Below are positions 17,088-26,369 of a stretch of 64,000 nt of DNA, piece by piece. The notes under the pieces are model-generated. The model was given only the letters and a program-made list of their open reading frames with translations. It ran no database searches and was not told the origin of the DNA. Position numbers and translations under genes: made by a program. The DNA is from Fictibacillus nanhaiensis. Its GTDB lineage: Bacteria > Bacillota > Bacilli > Bacillales > Fictibacillaceae. The stretch's first letter is position 1, and each line of letters starts with the position of its first letter. The stretch spans positions 806,001-870,000 of the forward strand of contig NZ_JAHVJO010000001.1 of the NCBI RefSeq assembly GCF_019801215.1, read 5' to 3'.

Positions 17088-17102
17088 TTATAATAATTCT
17101 AA
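17088..17102. promoter_or_regulatory. PerR box upstream of katA
   Basis: TTATAATAATTCTAA matches the PerR consensus TTATAATnATTATAA at all but one defined position. It lies 7 bases upstream of the katA -35 element. PerR represses katA until metal-catalysed oxidation by peroxide inactivates it. Confidence 0.75.
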
Positions 17103-17159
17103 TGTGAAATATGTTTTAATTTGTCGAATATTTAATTAATATTTAGCATTTAATCTTTA

Positions 17160-17282
17160 AAAAGTAGCTGTTTTCCGTTTCAGGATGCTAGTGCGGTAAG
17201 CCTAGCCGAAGTCTCGCACGTTGTATTCAATCCCTTGTAAACATAAGATAAAAATTTGACCATCAGCAACAATCTTTTAGAA
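17160..17282. repeat. Decayed copy of a dispersed intergenic repeat
   Basis: The stretch TTTCCGTTTCAGGATGCT, then GCGGTAAGC, GAAGTCTCGCAC, and finally TTGACCATCAGCAACAATCT followed by TTTAGAAAGAG, matches in order the element at 38423-38572. The copy is shortened and mutated, with no ORF. It fills most of the katA/pheC intergenic region. Confidence 0.55.
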
Positions 17283-17300
17283 AGAGTTTTGTACAAAAAA

Positions 17301-17334
17301 GATGACACTAAAGATTTATCTCTTTGGTGTCATC
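17301..17334 (-). terminator. Terminator of the aro operon
   Basis: GATGACACCAAAGA pairs with TCTTTAGTGTCATC around a 6-base loop and is followed by six T on the minus strand, just after the last gene of the operon. Confidence 0.85.
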
Positions 17335-17344
17335 CTTGTTTTAC

Positions 17345-18166
17345 TTATTTAGCTTGAGCTAATCCCCATAATCTCTTTTCTTTCACACTGAAATCGGACA
17401 TTTCGTTTTCTTCCATCCACAAGGTAATCCAGTTTTGGAAATCTAAATCGCCACGCGGAATCATATATACTTTTTGACTCTTAATGAAAGGCTTATCTAC
17501 CATTGCTGCATATAACACAGGGTTTTGTTTTTCGTAATAAAGAGCTTCAATAGAGTCTGTTATCATAACATCCACTTCTTTGCTGGCCACTTTTTGGGGA
17601 ATATCAAGATTATGAGGCACCATCTTGATCACAGCATTATTAATATGTGCTTTTACGTATTTTTCATTTGTTCCACCTGGATTTAAACCGATTGTAACTT
17701 CAGGGCGATCGATGTCTTGAAGAGAGTTGAAACGATCTTTGTCTTCCCGTCTGATTAGGGGAGTTTTGCCATCTGAAAAATAGGGAGCTGTCAGGTGTGC
17801 ACGCTTTTGTCGATCAAGATTTCGACTAATTCCGCCCATAGCGATATCAAAACGATCTGCCATTAAATCATTCATCAAATCAGTCCAGGAAGTAGGAACA
17901 AACCTTACTTCTACTCCTAAATCTTTGGCTATTTTTTTTCCCATAACAATATCATATCCTTCAAAACAATTCGTTTCTGGATTGTAATAAGTAAAAGGCT
18001 TATAATCACCTGTCGTTCCAATACGGATAATGCCCTTTTGCAAAATGGAATCAAGTTTAGATATAGGTTTATGTGTAAAGCTTAAATGAAATGGAATGGT
18101 GCTAAAAAAGTCCATCACTCCCTCTTGTAGTGGATTTTGTTGTTGATATAGATGAACTTTTTTCAC
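17345..18166 (-). CDS. pheC: Cyclohexadienyl dehydratase (PheC-like), apparently cytoplasmic
   Basis: 273 residues with a periplasmic-binding-protein fold. Four stretches resemble Pseudomonas PheC: GTTGDYKPFTYY (about 50-61), VPTSWTDLMNDLMADRFDIA (90-109), the following SDGKTPLI, and GLNPGGTNEKYVKAHI (160-175). PheC converts prephenate to phenylpyruvate, and arogenate to phenylalanine. Being last in an aromatic operon (16 bases after aroA) supports this over a transporter binding protein. There is no evident signal peptide: the N-terminus is MKKVHLYQQQNPLQEG. Pseudomonas PheC is exported, so this form would act in the cytoplasm. GTG at 18166 is preferred, since GGGAGGG lies 4 bases upstream and inside the longer TTG-started reading. 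Confidence 0.75.
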   Translation of the reverse strand: MKKVHLYQQQNPLQEGVMDFFSTIPFHLSFTHKPISKLDSILQKGIIRIGTTGDYKPFTYYNPETNCFEGYDIVMGKKIAKDLGVEVRFVPTSWTDLMNDLMADRFDIAMGGISRNLDRQKRAHLTAPYFSDGKTPLIRREDKDRFNSLQDIDRPEVTIGLNPGGTNEKYVKAHINNAVIKMVPHNLDIPQKVASKEVDVMITDSIEALYYEKQNPVLYAAMVDKPFIKSQKVYMIPRGDLDFQNWITLWMEENEMSDFSVKEKRLWGLAQAK

Positions 18167-18182
18167 ACTTATCCCTCCCAAA

Positions 18183-19472
18183 TTAATTGTTTTTAGTAAT
18201 CGCGTTTAGCTGATCAAAGAATGCAGGATACGAAACGGCTACGGCTTCACTATTTGACAGGAATGTGTCACCCTCTGCAATACATGAAGCCACGCTTAAC
18301 ATCATGCCGATGCGGTGATCTCCATAACTATCGACGTTAGCTCCTTTTAAAGGTGTCTTTCCATGAATAATCATGCCATCTTCAGTAGCTTGTATATCGG
18401 CACCCATTTTTTTTAATTGATTTACGACAGTCTCAATTCTGTCCGTTTCCTTTACACGTAACTCTTGTGCATCTTGAATGATGGTTTGACCTTCTGCTTG
18501 GGTGGCGGCCAAAGCAATGATTGGAATTTCGTCAATCAGCCTTGGTATTAAATTCCCTTTTATAATTGTGCCCTTCAATCGTGAGGTGTGTATAACAAGG
18601 TCACCGTATGGTTCTGAACTTTCCTCATTCACATCTTGATACGTAATTTGCGCTCCCATGTCTTGTAAAACGTCTAATATTCCCGTTCGTGTTGGGTTGA
18701 GTCCTACCTTTTTTAATGTGATTAAACTGTCTGGAATGATGGCTCCAGCTACTAGAAAAAAGGCTGCGGATGAAATATCGCCAGGAACTTCAATATGCGT
18801 TCCCTTGAGTTGCTGTCCCCCATTTAAGGAAACTGTTAATCCATCATTTTTTATATTCGCTCCAAACGCTTCAAGCATTCGTTCAGTATGATCTCTTGAT
18901 TTTACCGGTTCGGTAACAGAAGTTGTTCCTTCTCCTTCCAATCCGGCAAGTAAAATGGCGGATTTCACTTGTGCACTTGCAATTGGAGAGTGATAGTGGA
19001 TTCCTTTTGCAGTACCGCCTTCTATTTGTAGGGGCACTTTATTTCCTGAGTCTCTTCCTTCAATCCGCGCGCCCATTTGTTTTAAGGGCTGTGTGACGCG
19101 ATTCATAGGTCGCTTGGCAATAGAGTCATCTCCGGTTAAAACAGAAGTAAATGGTGTATTGGCTAAAATACCTAACATTAAACGAATGGTTGTCCCGGAA
19201 TTTCCAACATCGAGATCTGATGAAGGTGGCTGTAGACCTTTTATTCCTTTACCTTCAACAATGACGTGTTCGTTTTCTTGTTTTATGGCAACGCCTAGTT
19301 TTTGAAAACAAGATATCGTACTTAAACAATCTTCTCCGGTTAAAAAACCATTTATTGAAGTTGTCCCTTCTGCAATTGAGCCAAACATAACGGCTCGGTG
19401 GGAAATGGATTTATCTCCTGGCACTTTAATCGTTCCATTCAAGCTTTTAATGGGTGTAAGTCTTTTAACCAT
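18183..19472 (-). CDS. aroA: 3-phosphoshikimate 1-carboxyvinyltransferase (EPSP synthase)
   Basis: 429 residues. It transfers the enolpyruvyl group of PEP to shikimate 3-phosphate, the sixth shikimate step. Signatures: [19 protein letters not shown] near the N-terminus, [24 protein letters not shown] and [14 protein letters not shown]. subtilis calls this gene aroE. It lies 14 bases downstream of tyrA with GGAGG 8 bases before ATG, as the fourth gene of the operon. Confidence 0.96.
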   Translation of the reverse strand: MVKRLTPIKSLNGTIKVPGDKSISHRAVMFGSIAEGTTSINGFLTGEDCLSTISCFQKLGVAIKQENEHVIVEGKGIKGLQPPSSDLDVGNSGTTIRLMLGILANTPFTSVLTGDDSIAKRPMNRVTQPLKQMGARIEGRDSGNKVPLQIEGGTAKGIHYHSPIASAQVKSAILLAGLEGEGTTSVTEPVKSRDHTERMLEAFGANIKNDGLTVSLNGGQQLKGTHIEVPGDISSAAFFLVAGAIIPDSLITLKKVGLNPTRTGILDVLQDMGAQITYQDVNEESSEPYGDLVIHTSRLKGTIIKGNLIPRLIDEIPIIALAATQAEGQTIIQDAQELRVKETDRIETVVNQLKKMGADIQATEDGMIIHGKTPLKGANVDSYGDHRIGMMLSVASCIAEGDTFLSNSEAVAVSYPAFFDQLNAITKNN

Positions 19473-19486
19473 AATAAGTGCCTCCT

Positions 19487-20584
19487 CTACAACGTAATGT
19501 GAGTTAAGTAGTTTTCTTGTTGCAATAGATCTCTTGCTTTGTCCCGATCTTCTTCATTTTGAAAGCTGACGCGCAGTACCCCATCTAAACCTTCTCTTAC
19601 TTCAAGAATTGAGAGATTGATAATACTGATTTTTGAATCGGCAAGAAGTGTTGTTACTTTTGATAAAGCTCCCACTTTGTCTAGAACATCTACATAAAGA
19701 TCTGAAAATGGTGGTATCGCCCCTTTTGATTTTATTGGTAAACCATCACGAAACGATTTTGCACCGTCGAAGAAATGAAATAACTCATTCTTATCTCCAT
19801 TTTTCACAAAACCAATCACTGTTTCCATTTCTTCTTTCCATTCTGTTAAAAGAGAAAGGAGATGTGATTTGTTTTGGCTTACAATGTCACTCCACATGTT
19901 TGGTGAGCTAGAAGCGATACGTGTGATGTCACGAAACCCACCCGCTGCCAACTGTTGGATTAAAGGATTATCCTGAGCATGGTTTTGTGCGACTCTTACA
20001 AGACTTGAAGCAATTAAATGCGGGAAATGACTCACGATACCTGTCAGGAAATCATGTTCATCAGCTTGTACGACAATAAACTTCGCATGAGTGCCTTTTA
20101 ACCATTCTTTTGCTTCCTCTATTTTATTTTCAGGTGTATAGGAGCTTGGTGTGAGCATATAAAAAGCATTTTCAAAAAGATGTGGTTTAGCACTTTCCAC
20201 TCCTGTTTTGTGAGAACCAGCCATGGGGTGTCCTCCGATAAAAACAATTCCATTCTCACCTAGTTTTTCTGCTTTAGCCATGATGGTATTCTTTGTGCTT
20301 CCTACATCCATAACCAAAGCTTGGATGGCAGGCTGAATAGAAGACAAAGTATCCATAACATGTAACGTTTCTTCTACAGGAGTAGCGATTATGATAAGAT
20401 CGGCATCTCCTGCATCTTGTACAAAATTGGTTGAGATTTTATCAATTACTCCCAGCTTTAAAGCTGTATCACAATTGGAAGCCTTGATGTCATAGCCGAT
20501 AATAACGGCTTCATGCTCTTTTTTTATTGTTAGAGCGATGGATCCCCCGATTAATCCAACTCCAATCAGTAAGACGTGTTTCAT
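19487..20584 (-). CDS. tyrA: Prephenate dehydrogenase with ACT domain
   Basis: 365 residues. An N-terminal Rossmann motif [13 protein letters not shown] (8-20) binds [17 protein letters not shown] carries the active-site His; the C-terminal ACT domain (about 290-365, [20 protein letters not shown]) probably gives feedback control by an aromatic amino acid. It oxidises and decarboxylates prephenate to 4-hydroxyphenylpyruvate for tyrosine. AAAGGAG precedes ATG. It lies between aroB and aroA in the operon. Confidence 0.96.
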   Translation of the reverse strand: MKHVLLIGVGLIGGSIALTIKKEHEAVIIGYDIKASNCDTALKLGVIDKISTNFVQDAGDADLIIIATPVEETLHVMDTLSSIQPAIQALVMDVGSTKNTIMAKAEKLGENGIVFIGGHPMAGSHKTGVESAKPHLFENAFYMLTPSSYTPENKIEEAKEWLKGTHAKFIVVQADEHDFLTGIVSHFPHLIASSLVRVAQNHAQDNPLIQQLAAGGFRDITRIASSSPNMWSDIVSQNKSHLLSLLTEWKEEMETVIGFVKNGDKNELFHFFDGAKSFRDGLPIKSKGAIPPFSDLYVDVLDKVGALSKVTTLLADSKISIINLSILEVREGLDGVLRVSFQNEEDRDKARDLLQQENYLTHITL

Positions 20585-20601
20585 GTGAAAAGCTCCTTTT
20601 T

Positions 20602-21675
20602 TTACTTGGCCTGCAAGAACTCCGTTAATTTCTCCTCTAAATCAGAAGTGTTGAAGGGAGATAGAAATGCCCGGCCTATTTCGTGTAAAAGTACCATTTG
20701 GATGGAACCATGTGAGGCTTTTTTGTCTTTTTTCATCCGATTAATTAATGAAGGTGCGGATAACCCTTTTGGTAGTTGTGGATACCCTAAGCTTTCTAAC
20801 CACTCCATTAATTCACATGCTAATTCTTTCGTTTCAGAGTGAAGCGATAACGCGAATATCATGCCGTGGACAACCGCTTCACCATGAGTTATATCTTTGT
20901 AGAGAAGTTCTGATTCTATGGCGTGGCCAAGTGTATGACCAAAGTTCAAATACGCTCTTATTCCTGTTTCCGTTTCATCCTGTGTTACTACACTGTTTTT
21001 AATTTGTATTCCTTTTTTTAGTGCATAAAGCAGATGATCATCTCTTAAATCATGTAAGGATTGAATGTTTTTACGCAGATAGAGATAAAAGTCTTTATCT
21101 GCAATTAGTGCATGTTTAATCACTTCAGCGAATCCAGATCTAATCTCATTTTCCGGGAGAGTTGATAAAAATTCAGTCGAATAGATTACTGCTTCAGGCT
21201 GATGAAAAACACCAATCATATTCTTGCCTGCTGGATGGTTTATTCCCGTCTTGCCGCCTACTGCACTATCATGAGCAAGGATGGTAGTTGGGATCTGGAT
21301 GAATCGAATTCCTCTCATATATGTGCCGGCCACAAAGCCTGCAAGATCCCCTATCATGCCGCCTCCTAAAGCTAAAACGACAGACGAGCGATCAAGTCCT
21401 TTTTCTAGTGCAAAGCTTTGGCAGGCATAATAATTTTCAAACGATTTTTGACTATCACCGGCTTTTATTTGAAAAGTTACATATGAGAAAGACTTGCCAA
21501 TCGTCTCTTGAATAAGACGTAGATAAAGCTTCCCCACATTTTCATCTGTAATAATTAATACGTTCTTAGGTGATGGTTTTAAAGACTGCAAGATTGGAAC
21601 CAACTTTGAAATAGCCTCTTCACCAACATAAACCGGATAGTTTTTTGAAGGTGTAGTAATCTTCAAGTATTCCAT
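20602..21675 (-). CDS. aroB: 3-dehydroquinate synthase
   Basis: 357 residues. It converts DAHP to 3-dehydroquinate with NAD and a divalent metal. Motifs: ALGGGMIGDLAGFVAGTYMR, PTTILAHDSAVGGKTGINHP, GFAEVIKHALI and LNFGHTLGHAIES with HGEAVVHGM. The start ATG abuts the aroC stop (TAAATG), with AAGGGTG inside the end of aroC as ribosome site, so translation is coupled. Confidence 0.96.
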   Translation of the reverse strand: MEYLKITTPSKNYPVYVGEEAISKLVPILQSLKPSPKNVLIITDENVGKLYLRLIQETIGKSFSYVTFQIKAGDSQKSFENYYACQSFALEKGLDRSSVVLALGGGMIGDLAGFVAGTYMRGIRFIQIPTTILAHDSAVGGKTGINHPAGKNMIGVFHQPEAVIYSTEFLSTLPENEIRSGFAEVIKHALIADKDFYLYLRKNIQSLHDLRDDHLLYALKKGIQIKNSVVTQDETETGIRAYLNFGHTLGHAIESELLYKDITHGEAVVHGMIFALSLHSETKELACELMEWLESLGYPQLPKGLSAPSLINRMKKDKKASHGSIQMVLLHEIGRAFLSPFNTSDLEEKLTEFLQAK

Positions 21676-22845
21676 TTAAAACACCCTTGCCTGCTCTTGG
21701 TGCCGAACGATGTTATTTTTAATTACATTCATGTTATCTTGACCGAACTGCTGAACAAGCGCACTTGCTAACTCCCATGCAACAACAGCTTCCGCTACTA
21801 CGCTCGCAGCTGGAACAGCACAGCTGTCAGAACGTTCAATACTTGCTGCAAAGGCTTCTTTTGTTTCAATATCAACGCTTTGAAGAGGCTTATATAAAGT
21901 GGGGATCGGCTTCATAACTCCACGAACAACAACTGGCATGCCAGTAGTCATTCCACCTTCAAAGCCACCTGCGTTATTTGTTTTTCTTGTGTACCCATTT
22001 TCAATATCCCATTGTATTTCATCATGTACTTCACTGCCTGGTTTTCTGGCTGCGTCAAATCCTATTCCTATTTCAGCACCTTTAAACGCATTAATGCTCA
22101 TAATAGCAGCAGCAAGTTTGGCATCCAATTTGTTGTCATAATGTGTGTAACTTCCAACAGCGACTGGCATTCCTTCTACAATGACTTCTACTATTCCTCC
22201 GATTGAATCACCGTTTTCTTTTGCATGATCAATGGCTTCCATCATCTGTTTTTCTGCGTTTTCGTCTAGGCATCTAACGGGAGATTTCTCTGTTTTTTTT
22301 CTTAGCTCAGTCAACGTTTCATAAGTGGTTTGTTCTGCTTTCACTCCACCGATCTCAAGCACATGACCGCCAACTTCTATCCCAAGTTCTTTTAACACTT
22401 TTTTAGCAACTGCACCTGCTGCTACACGTACGGTAGTCTCTCTTGCAGAAGATCGTTCTAGAACATTTCTCATATCTCGATGATTGTACTTTATCGCACC
22501 ATTTAAATCTGCATGCCCTGGACGTGGTCTTGAAATGACACGTTTCACTTCAGCGTTATCATCCTCAAGTGGTTCAGCACCCATAATCTTCGTCCAGTGA
22601 GCAAAATCCTTGTTTTCAACTACCAGAGTGATAGGCGATCCTAACGTAACACCATGTCTAACACCGCTTAGGATCTGAACCTGATCGGTTTCAATCTGCA
22701 TACGACGGCCTCTGCCATGTCCTTTTTGCCTTCTTGCAAGTTCATTATTTATGTCTTCTGCAACTAGCGGCAGACCTGCTGGTACCCCTTCAATGATAGT
22801 CGTTAATTGCGGTCCGTGTGACTCGCCTGCTGTTAAGTATCTCAT
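21676..22845 (-). CDS. aroC: Chorismate synthase
   Basis: 389 residues. It forms chorismate from EPSP with reduced FMN. Family signatures: [21 protein letters not shown] at the start, [26 protein letters not shown] and [18 protein letters not shown]. subtilis calls it aroF. It is the first gene after the T-box leader. AGGAGG lies 7 bases before the ATG. Confidence 0.97.
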   Translation of the reverse strand: MRYLTAGESHGPQLTTIIEGVPAGLPLVAEDINNELARRQKGHGRGRRMQIETDQVQILSGVRHGVTLGSPITLVVENKDFAHWTKIMGAEPLEDDNAEVKRVISRPRPGHADLNGAIKYNHRDMRNVLERSSARETTVRVAAGAVAKKVLKELGIEVGGHVLEIGGVKAEQTTYETLTELRKKTEKSPVRCLDENAEKQMMEAIDHAKENGDSIGGIVEVIVEGMPVAVGSYTHYDNKLDAKLAAAIMSINAFKGAEIGIGFDAARKPGSEVHDEIQWDIENGYTRKTNNAGGFEGGMTTGMPVVVRGVMKPIPTLYKPLQSVDIETKEAFAASIERSDSCAVPAASVVAEAVVAWELASALVQQFGQDNMNVIKNNIVRHQEQARVF

Positions 22846-22871
22846 TTCACATTCCTCCTGTTTGAAAGTAC

Positions 22872-23090
22872 AAAAAAATCCCTGCTAATAAGCAGGGACG
22901 AAATATTCGCGGTACCACCCTGACAGCAAAGCTAGTGCTCTGCCACCTTCATTGTCATAACGGAGAATCCGGCTTTTTATATAAAAAGCAGCTCAAGAAT
23001 TGTAATTCATGACGGGCTGTGTACTGATTTCCACCACCATCAGCTCTCTGCAACAGGGAACCCCATCATTACTTCTGTTCTTTCATAGCG
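22872..23090 (-). promoter_or_regulatory. T-box riboswitch of the aro operon, probable Tyr specifier
   Basis: The minus strand carries the T-box sequence AGGGTGGTACCGCG (22908-22921), a terminator with arms TCCCTGCT/AGCAGGGA (22879-22898) followed by T residues, and a Stem I region including AGAGAGCTGATGG. The specifier candidate is TAC at 23002-23004 (Tyr), followed by the usual A; TTC (Phe) at 22997-22999 is a less well placed alternative. Uncharged tRNA binding would promote antitermination and expression of aroC-aroB-tyrA-aroA-pheC. Confidence 0.88.
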
Positions 23091-23165
23091 TTTGAAATAT
23101 AAAGTTATAGACAGTTTTAACACGTTGAAGCGCTGTTGTAAAGAAAATTCATTCATTTTTCTTAA

Positions 23166-23194
23166 AATTTACAATACCCTCATCTATTCGTCAA
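23166..23194 (-). promoter_or_regulatory. Promoter of the T-box/aro operon
   Basis: On the minus strand TTGACG (23189-23194) and TAAATT (23166-23171) are 17 bases apart, roughly 70 bases before the T-box Stem I. Confidence 0.6.
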
Positions 23195-23289
23195 TAGAGA
23201 TGAAATGGTCACAAAAAAGAAAATAATATTTTTTAGGTATTTCTATTGACTTTATTCTAAAATCCATTTAAAGTTACAAACAATACTTT

Positions 23290-23387
23290 ATGAGACACAC
23301 GCTTTAAAGCGCGAAAGTGTCCGGTGTGATTATGATTAATAAAAAAGCCTATTAGCGGCCGCTTTGTAGGAAATGATAACTATTGAA
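23290..23387 (+). other. Structured-looking leader of aroF, no gene
   Basis: Between a possible promoter (TTGACT, 17 bases, TAAAGT, near 23247-23275) and aroF the RNA would contain the 12-base palindrome CGCTTTAAAGCG flanked by ACAC/GTGT and a GCGGCCGC palindrome flanked by CCTA/TAGG. No T-box or known riboswitch signature is seen. With the T-box, this accounts for the long 22846-23407 gap. Confidence 0.35.
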
Positions 23388-23407
23388 AATTTAGAGGAGG
23401 AAACAAC

Positions 23408-24490
23408 GTGTCAAACGAATTGGAAGTATTACGTAAACAGATGGATGATGTTACTTTAAAAATCTTGGAGCTTTTAAACGAACGTGGAAATGTTGCTCAA
23501 CAAATCGGCAAATTAAAAGAAATGCAAGGGGTTAAAAGGTTTGACCCAGTAAGAGAAAGAAATTTACTGGATTTGATCGCTTCTCATAATGATGGTCCTT
23601 TTGAAACCTCTACCTTGCACCATATATTCAAACAAATTTTCAAAGCGAGCTTAGAACTTCAAAAAGATGATAACCGAAAAGCATTATTAGTATCCCGTAA
23701 AAAGAAACCAGAAGATACGATTGTTAATGTGAAAGGTGAAATGATTGGAGATGGAAATCCTCATTTCATTATGGGACCTTGTGCGGTAGAAAGTTATGAA
23801 CAAGTAAAGCAAGTAGCTGAAGTCATTTCCGCTAAAGGTCTAACCTTGATTCGCGGAGGTGCCTTTAAACCGCGTACCTCTCCATACGATTTTCAAGGGC
23901 TTGGTTTTGAAGGTCTAAAAATATTAAGGAAAGTAGCCGATGAACATCAACTAGCTGTTGTCAGTGAAATTTTAAATCCAAATGATATTGAGATGGCGCT
24001 TGATTATGTTGATGTGATCCAAATTGGTGCTCGGAATATGCAGAACTTTGACTTATTAAAAGCTGCAGGATCTGTTAATAAACCAGTCCTCCTCAAGCGT
24101 GGTTTAGCAGCAACGATAGAAGAATTCATGTATGCTGCAGAATACATTTTAGCTCAAGGGAACTCTCAGGTTATTCTGTGTGAACGAGGTATTCGTACTT
24201 ATGAAAGAGCTACTCGAAATACGCTTGATATTTCCGCTGTACCAATCTTAAAGAAAGAAACCCATCTGCCTGTAGTTGTAGATGTCACTCATTCAACAGG
24301 AAGAAAAGATCTGCTCCTGCCTGCTGCTAAAGCTGCGATGGCAATTGGTGCAGATGCCATCATGGCAGAAGTCCACCCTGATCCTGCTGTAGCGTTATCA
24401 GACTCGGCTCAGCAAATGAATTTCCCTGAATTTGATGATTTCATGGACTCATTGTTAAATAAAAAAAAGCTTAAATACATCCATAATTAA
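23408..24490 (+). CDS. aroF: Bifunctional DAHP synthase / chorismate mutase
   Basis: 360 residues. An AroQ-type chorismate mutase domain (about 1-85, [26 protein letters not shown]) is fused to a type I-beta DAHP synthase (about 110-355, [53 protein letters not shown]). The first activity starts the shikimate pathway; the second makes prephenate from chorismate. In Bacillus the mutase domain also mediates feedback by prephenate and chorismate. B. subtilis names it aroA. Start GTG follows GAGGAGG closely. It is divergent from the aro operon and so not under its T-box. Confidence 0.95.
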   Translation: MSNELEVLRKQMDDVTLKILELLNERGNVAQQIGKLKEMQGVKRFDPVRERNLLDLIASHNDGPFETSTLHHIFKQIFKASLELQKDDNRKALLVSRKKKPEDTIVNVKGEMIGDGNPHFIMGPCAVESYEQVKQVAEVISAKGLTLIRGGAFKPRTSPYDFQGLGFEGLKILRKVADEHQLAVVSEILNPNDIEMALDYVDVIQIGARNMQNFDLLKAAGSVNKPVLLKRGLAATIEEFMYAAEYILAQGNSQVILCERGIRTYERATRNTLDISAVPILKKETHLPVVVDVTHSTGRKDLLLPAAKAAMAIGADAIMAEVHPDPAVALSDSAQQMNFPEFDDFMDSLLNKKKLKYIHN

Positions 24491-24505
24491 TACCAAGATA
24501 CGATA

Positions 24506-24532
24506 AAAGCCTGACTCACTGAGACAGGCTTT
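24506..24532. terminator. Terminator of aroF
   Basis: AAAGCCTG and CAGGCTTT pair, with an inner CTC/GAG pairing, followed by a T-rich tail on the plus strand. Confidence 0.75.
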
Positions 24533-24541
24533 CTTTTGGTT

Positions 24542-24742
24542 TTATCCTTCAAAGTACTCTTTATAGTACCCTCCTATTTTACCTGTATTATCAATGACAA
24601 AATAAAATTCTTCTGTTTCGTTTTTTAACTCGTACATCTTACCTTCTGTTAATGCACGATCTACCATATACTTCTTTGCGTTAGTATGTACGCATTTAAT
24701 CTCACGCAATGTTTGTCTTTTTGCCCAGTCTAAATGAATCAA
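24542..24742 (-). CDS. Small conserved protein, DUF6501-like
   Basis: 66 residues. KCVHTNAKKYMVDRALTEGK followed by YELKNETEEFYFVIDN and GGYYKEYFEG resembles short Bacillaceae proteins grouped as DUF6501. It is soluble and acidic, and the final strand pattern suggests a small beta barrel. Function is unknown. It is monocistronic and convergent with aroF. Confidence 0.65.
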   Translation of the reverse strand: MIHLDWAKRQTLREIKCVHTNAKKYMVDRALTEGKMYELKNETEEFYFVIDNTGKIGGYYKEYFEG

Positions 24743-24921
24743 AGCATTCTCTCCCCTGTAAAAATGGTTTCTTTTAGTATGTCATTCTCTTCACTAAATG
24801 ATAATGGTGGAGTATGCCGAATGTCAATCCGAGCTTTCTGTAGGCTCTTCCCTAGTCATTAAACTCGTATATCGTTACAATAGCAATGGGAAAAGATCAT
24901 CAAAAGAAAAGGAGAATGAAT

Positions 24922-25884
24922 ATGAAAGCACTTGTATTTAATACTTTTGGCGGTCCTGAGGTTCTAGAATATCGCGAAATAACCCCTCCAACGATCGAAC
25001 CAAATGATATTTTGTTAGAAATGAAAGCAATTGGATTGAATTTTGCAGACGTATATAGAAGAAAAGGAAATTATCATTTAGAAGGCAAACCACCTTATAT
25101 ATTAGGCTATGAAGGAGCAGGAATTGTTAAAGAAGTAGGAAGTGATGTAAAAGGAATAAAAGTAGGAGATCACATGGCATTCGCAGATGTACCCGCTGCT
25201 AATGCTGAATTCGTTGCTGTGTCATGTGAAAAAGCAATACCCATTCCAGACGGTGTCTCATTCGAATCTGCAGCTAGCCTATTGCTGCAAGGTCTTACAG
25301 CTCATTATTTAACAAAAGACAGCTTCACCATTAAAAAAGGTGATGTCGCATTAGTTCATGCAGCTGCAGGCGGTGTGGGACAGTTATTGATCCAAATGAT
25401 AAAATTGTTAGGCGGAATAGCAATCGGTTTAACCTCTTCTGATGAAAAACGTCAAGCTGCTCTTTCTGTTGGAGCTGATTCAGTTATTCTATATAAAGAA
25501 GATTGGAAAAGCGAAATTATGGATCTGACATCAGGAAAAGGTGTAGACGTTGTTTATGAATCAGTTGGCTCTACGATAATGGAGAGTTTTGAGGTTACTA
25601 GAATCGGAGGAACCGTTGTGTTCTTTGGAATGGCTGGCGGTGATCCTGTCAAGATTGACCCTCGCATGCTTATGGATACTTCGAAAACGTTAACGGGCGG
25701 CGACTTATGGAACGTACTGACGACTCACAAAGAACGAGTAACCCGCTCTAAAGAGTTATTTCAATGGATCAAAGATGGAAATCTAAAATTATCACAAACC
25801 GAATATCCTTTGAGCGAAGGAGCAAGGGCACACGAAATGCTTGAAAGCAGAAAAAGCACCGGCAAAATTTTGTTAATTCCTTAA
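24922..25884 (+). CDS. Zinc-free MDR family quinone reductase-like oxidoreductase
   Basis: 320 residues. Medium-chain dehydrogenase fold without zinc-binding cysteines: N-terminal GroES-like domain (GFNFADVYRRKG-type stretch LNFADVYRRKGNYH, LGYEGAGIVKEVGSDV), then the NADPH motif HAAAGGVGQLLIQMIKLLG. This is typical of NADPH:quinone oxidoreductases. The natural substrate is uncertain. ATG at 24922 is chosen because AAAAGGAG lies 7 bases upstream; longer starts at 24886 and 24916 lie before or on it. Confidence 0.85.
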   Translation: MKALVFNTFGGPEVLEYREITPPTIEPNDILLEMKAIGLNFADVYRRKGNYHLEGKPPYILGYEGAGIVKEVGSDVKGIKVGDHMAFADVPAANAEFVAVSCEKAIPIPDGVSFESAASLLLQGLTAHYLTKDSFTIKKGDVALVHAAAGGVGQLLIQMIKLLGGIAIGLTSSDEKRQAALSVGADSVILYKEDWKSEIMDLTSGKGVDVVYESVGSTIMESFEVTRIGGTVVFFGMAGGDPVKIDPRMLMDTSKTLTGGDLWNVLTTHKERVTRSKELFQWIKDGNLKLSQTEYPLSEGARAHEMLESRKSTGKILLIP

Positions 25885-25912
25885 AACGTCTCTTTATTAT
25901 AGAACGGATCTG

Positions 25913-25936
25913 GCGGCTAGCTTTAGCCGCTTTTTT
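25913..25936 (+). terminator. Terminator of the quinone reductase gene
   Basis: GCGGCTA and TAGCCGC pair over a short loop followed by six T. Confidence 0.8.
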
Positions 25937-26100
25937 AGTGCGCTGATAGTTGCATAGTTCAACTAAAATTCTACAGTATACTTGTAACCTGCAAATGTTG
26001 TTACTTGTAGATTGCAAGTGATGGTGTTGTGTGGAATTTGCCCATGTCTTATTGATAAATGGATGAATCTTTTTTTCTGTAATTCAGAGTTATGAAGAAA

Positions 26101-26240
26101 ATTTATGAGCCCTTTGGTGCCATTTATGAGCCTTCAAAAAAGTTTATGAGCCTTCAAAAAAATTTATTGGCCCATAAAAAAATTATGGTCCTTCAAATAT
26201 ATTTATAGGCTTTTCGACAAAATTCATCTCCCAAACAAAT
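26101..26240. repeat. Degenerate tandem repeat of about 20 bases
   Basis: Around seven units follow each other, each starting like TTTATGAGCCTTCAAAAAA: the second and third are near-identical, and later ones drift (TTTATTGGCCCATAAAAAA, TTATGGTCCTTCAAATAT, TTTATAGGCTTTTCGACAAA). There is no convincing ORF. It occupies the 25885-26369 gap between two terminators; the rest of that gap shows only a perfect palindrome at 26281-26296. Confidence 0.7.
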
Positions 26241-26326
26241 GAAAATGGTATCCAAAACCCCCTCTTAAAAAATGATGTCCCTTGGCGTACGCCAAGTTTC
26301 CAAATTAAAAACTTACAATTCATCAA

Positions 26327-26358
26327 AAAACACCTCCTGCCGCAGCAAGAGGTGTTTT
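26327..26358 (-). terminator. Terminator of odhAB
   Basis: AAAACACCTC and GAGGTGTTTT pair around a 12-base loop with a T run on the minus strand, 12 bases after the odhB stop. Confidence 0.85.
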
Positions 26359-26369
26359 CAATCATTGAA

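Noticed and set aside
17345-18166. Annotation as ABC transporter substrate-binding protein
   Set aside because: No export signal, no permease or ATPase beside it, operon context is aromatic synthesis, and sequence follows PheC motifs.
23308-23319. CcpA cre site in the aroF leader (CGCTTTAAAGCG)
   Set aside because: Lacks the central CG and flanking TG/CA arrangement of cre; kept only as a palindrome.
26101-26240. CRISPR array
   Set aside because: Units are contiguous without unique spacers, highly A/T-rich and degenerate; no cas genes in the window.
26183-26365. 60-residue minus-strand ORF after odhB
   Set aside because: It spans the odhAB terminator and the degenerate repeat, has no ribosome site and no family-like sequence.
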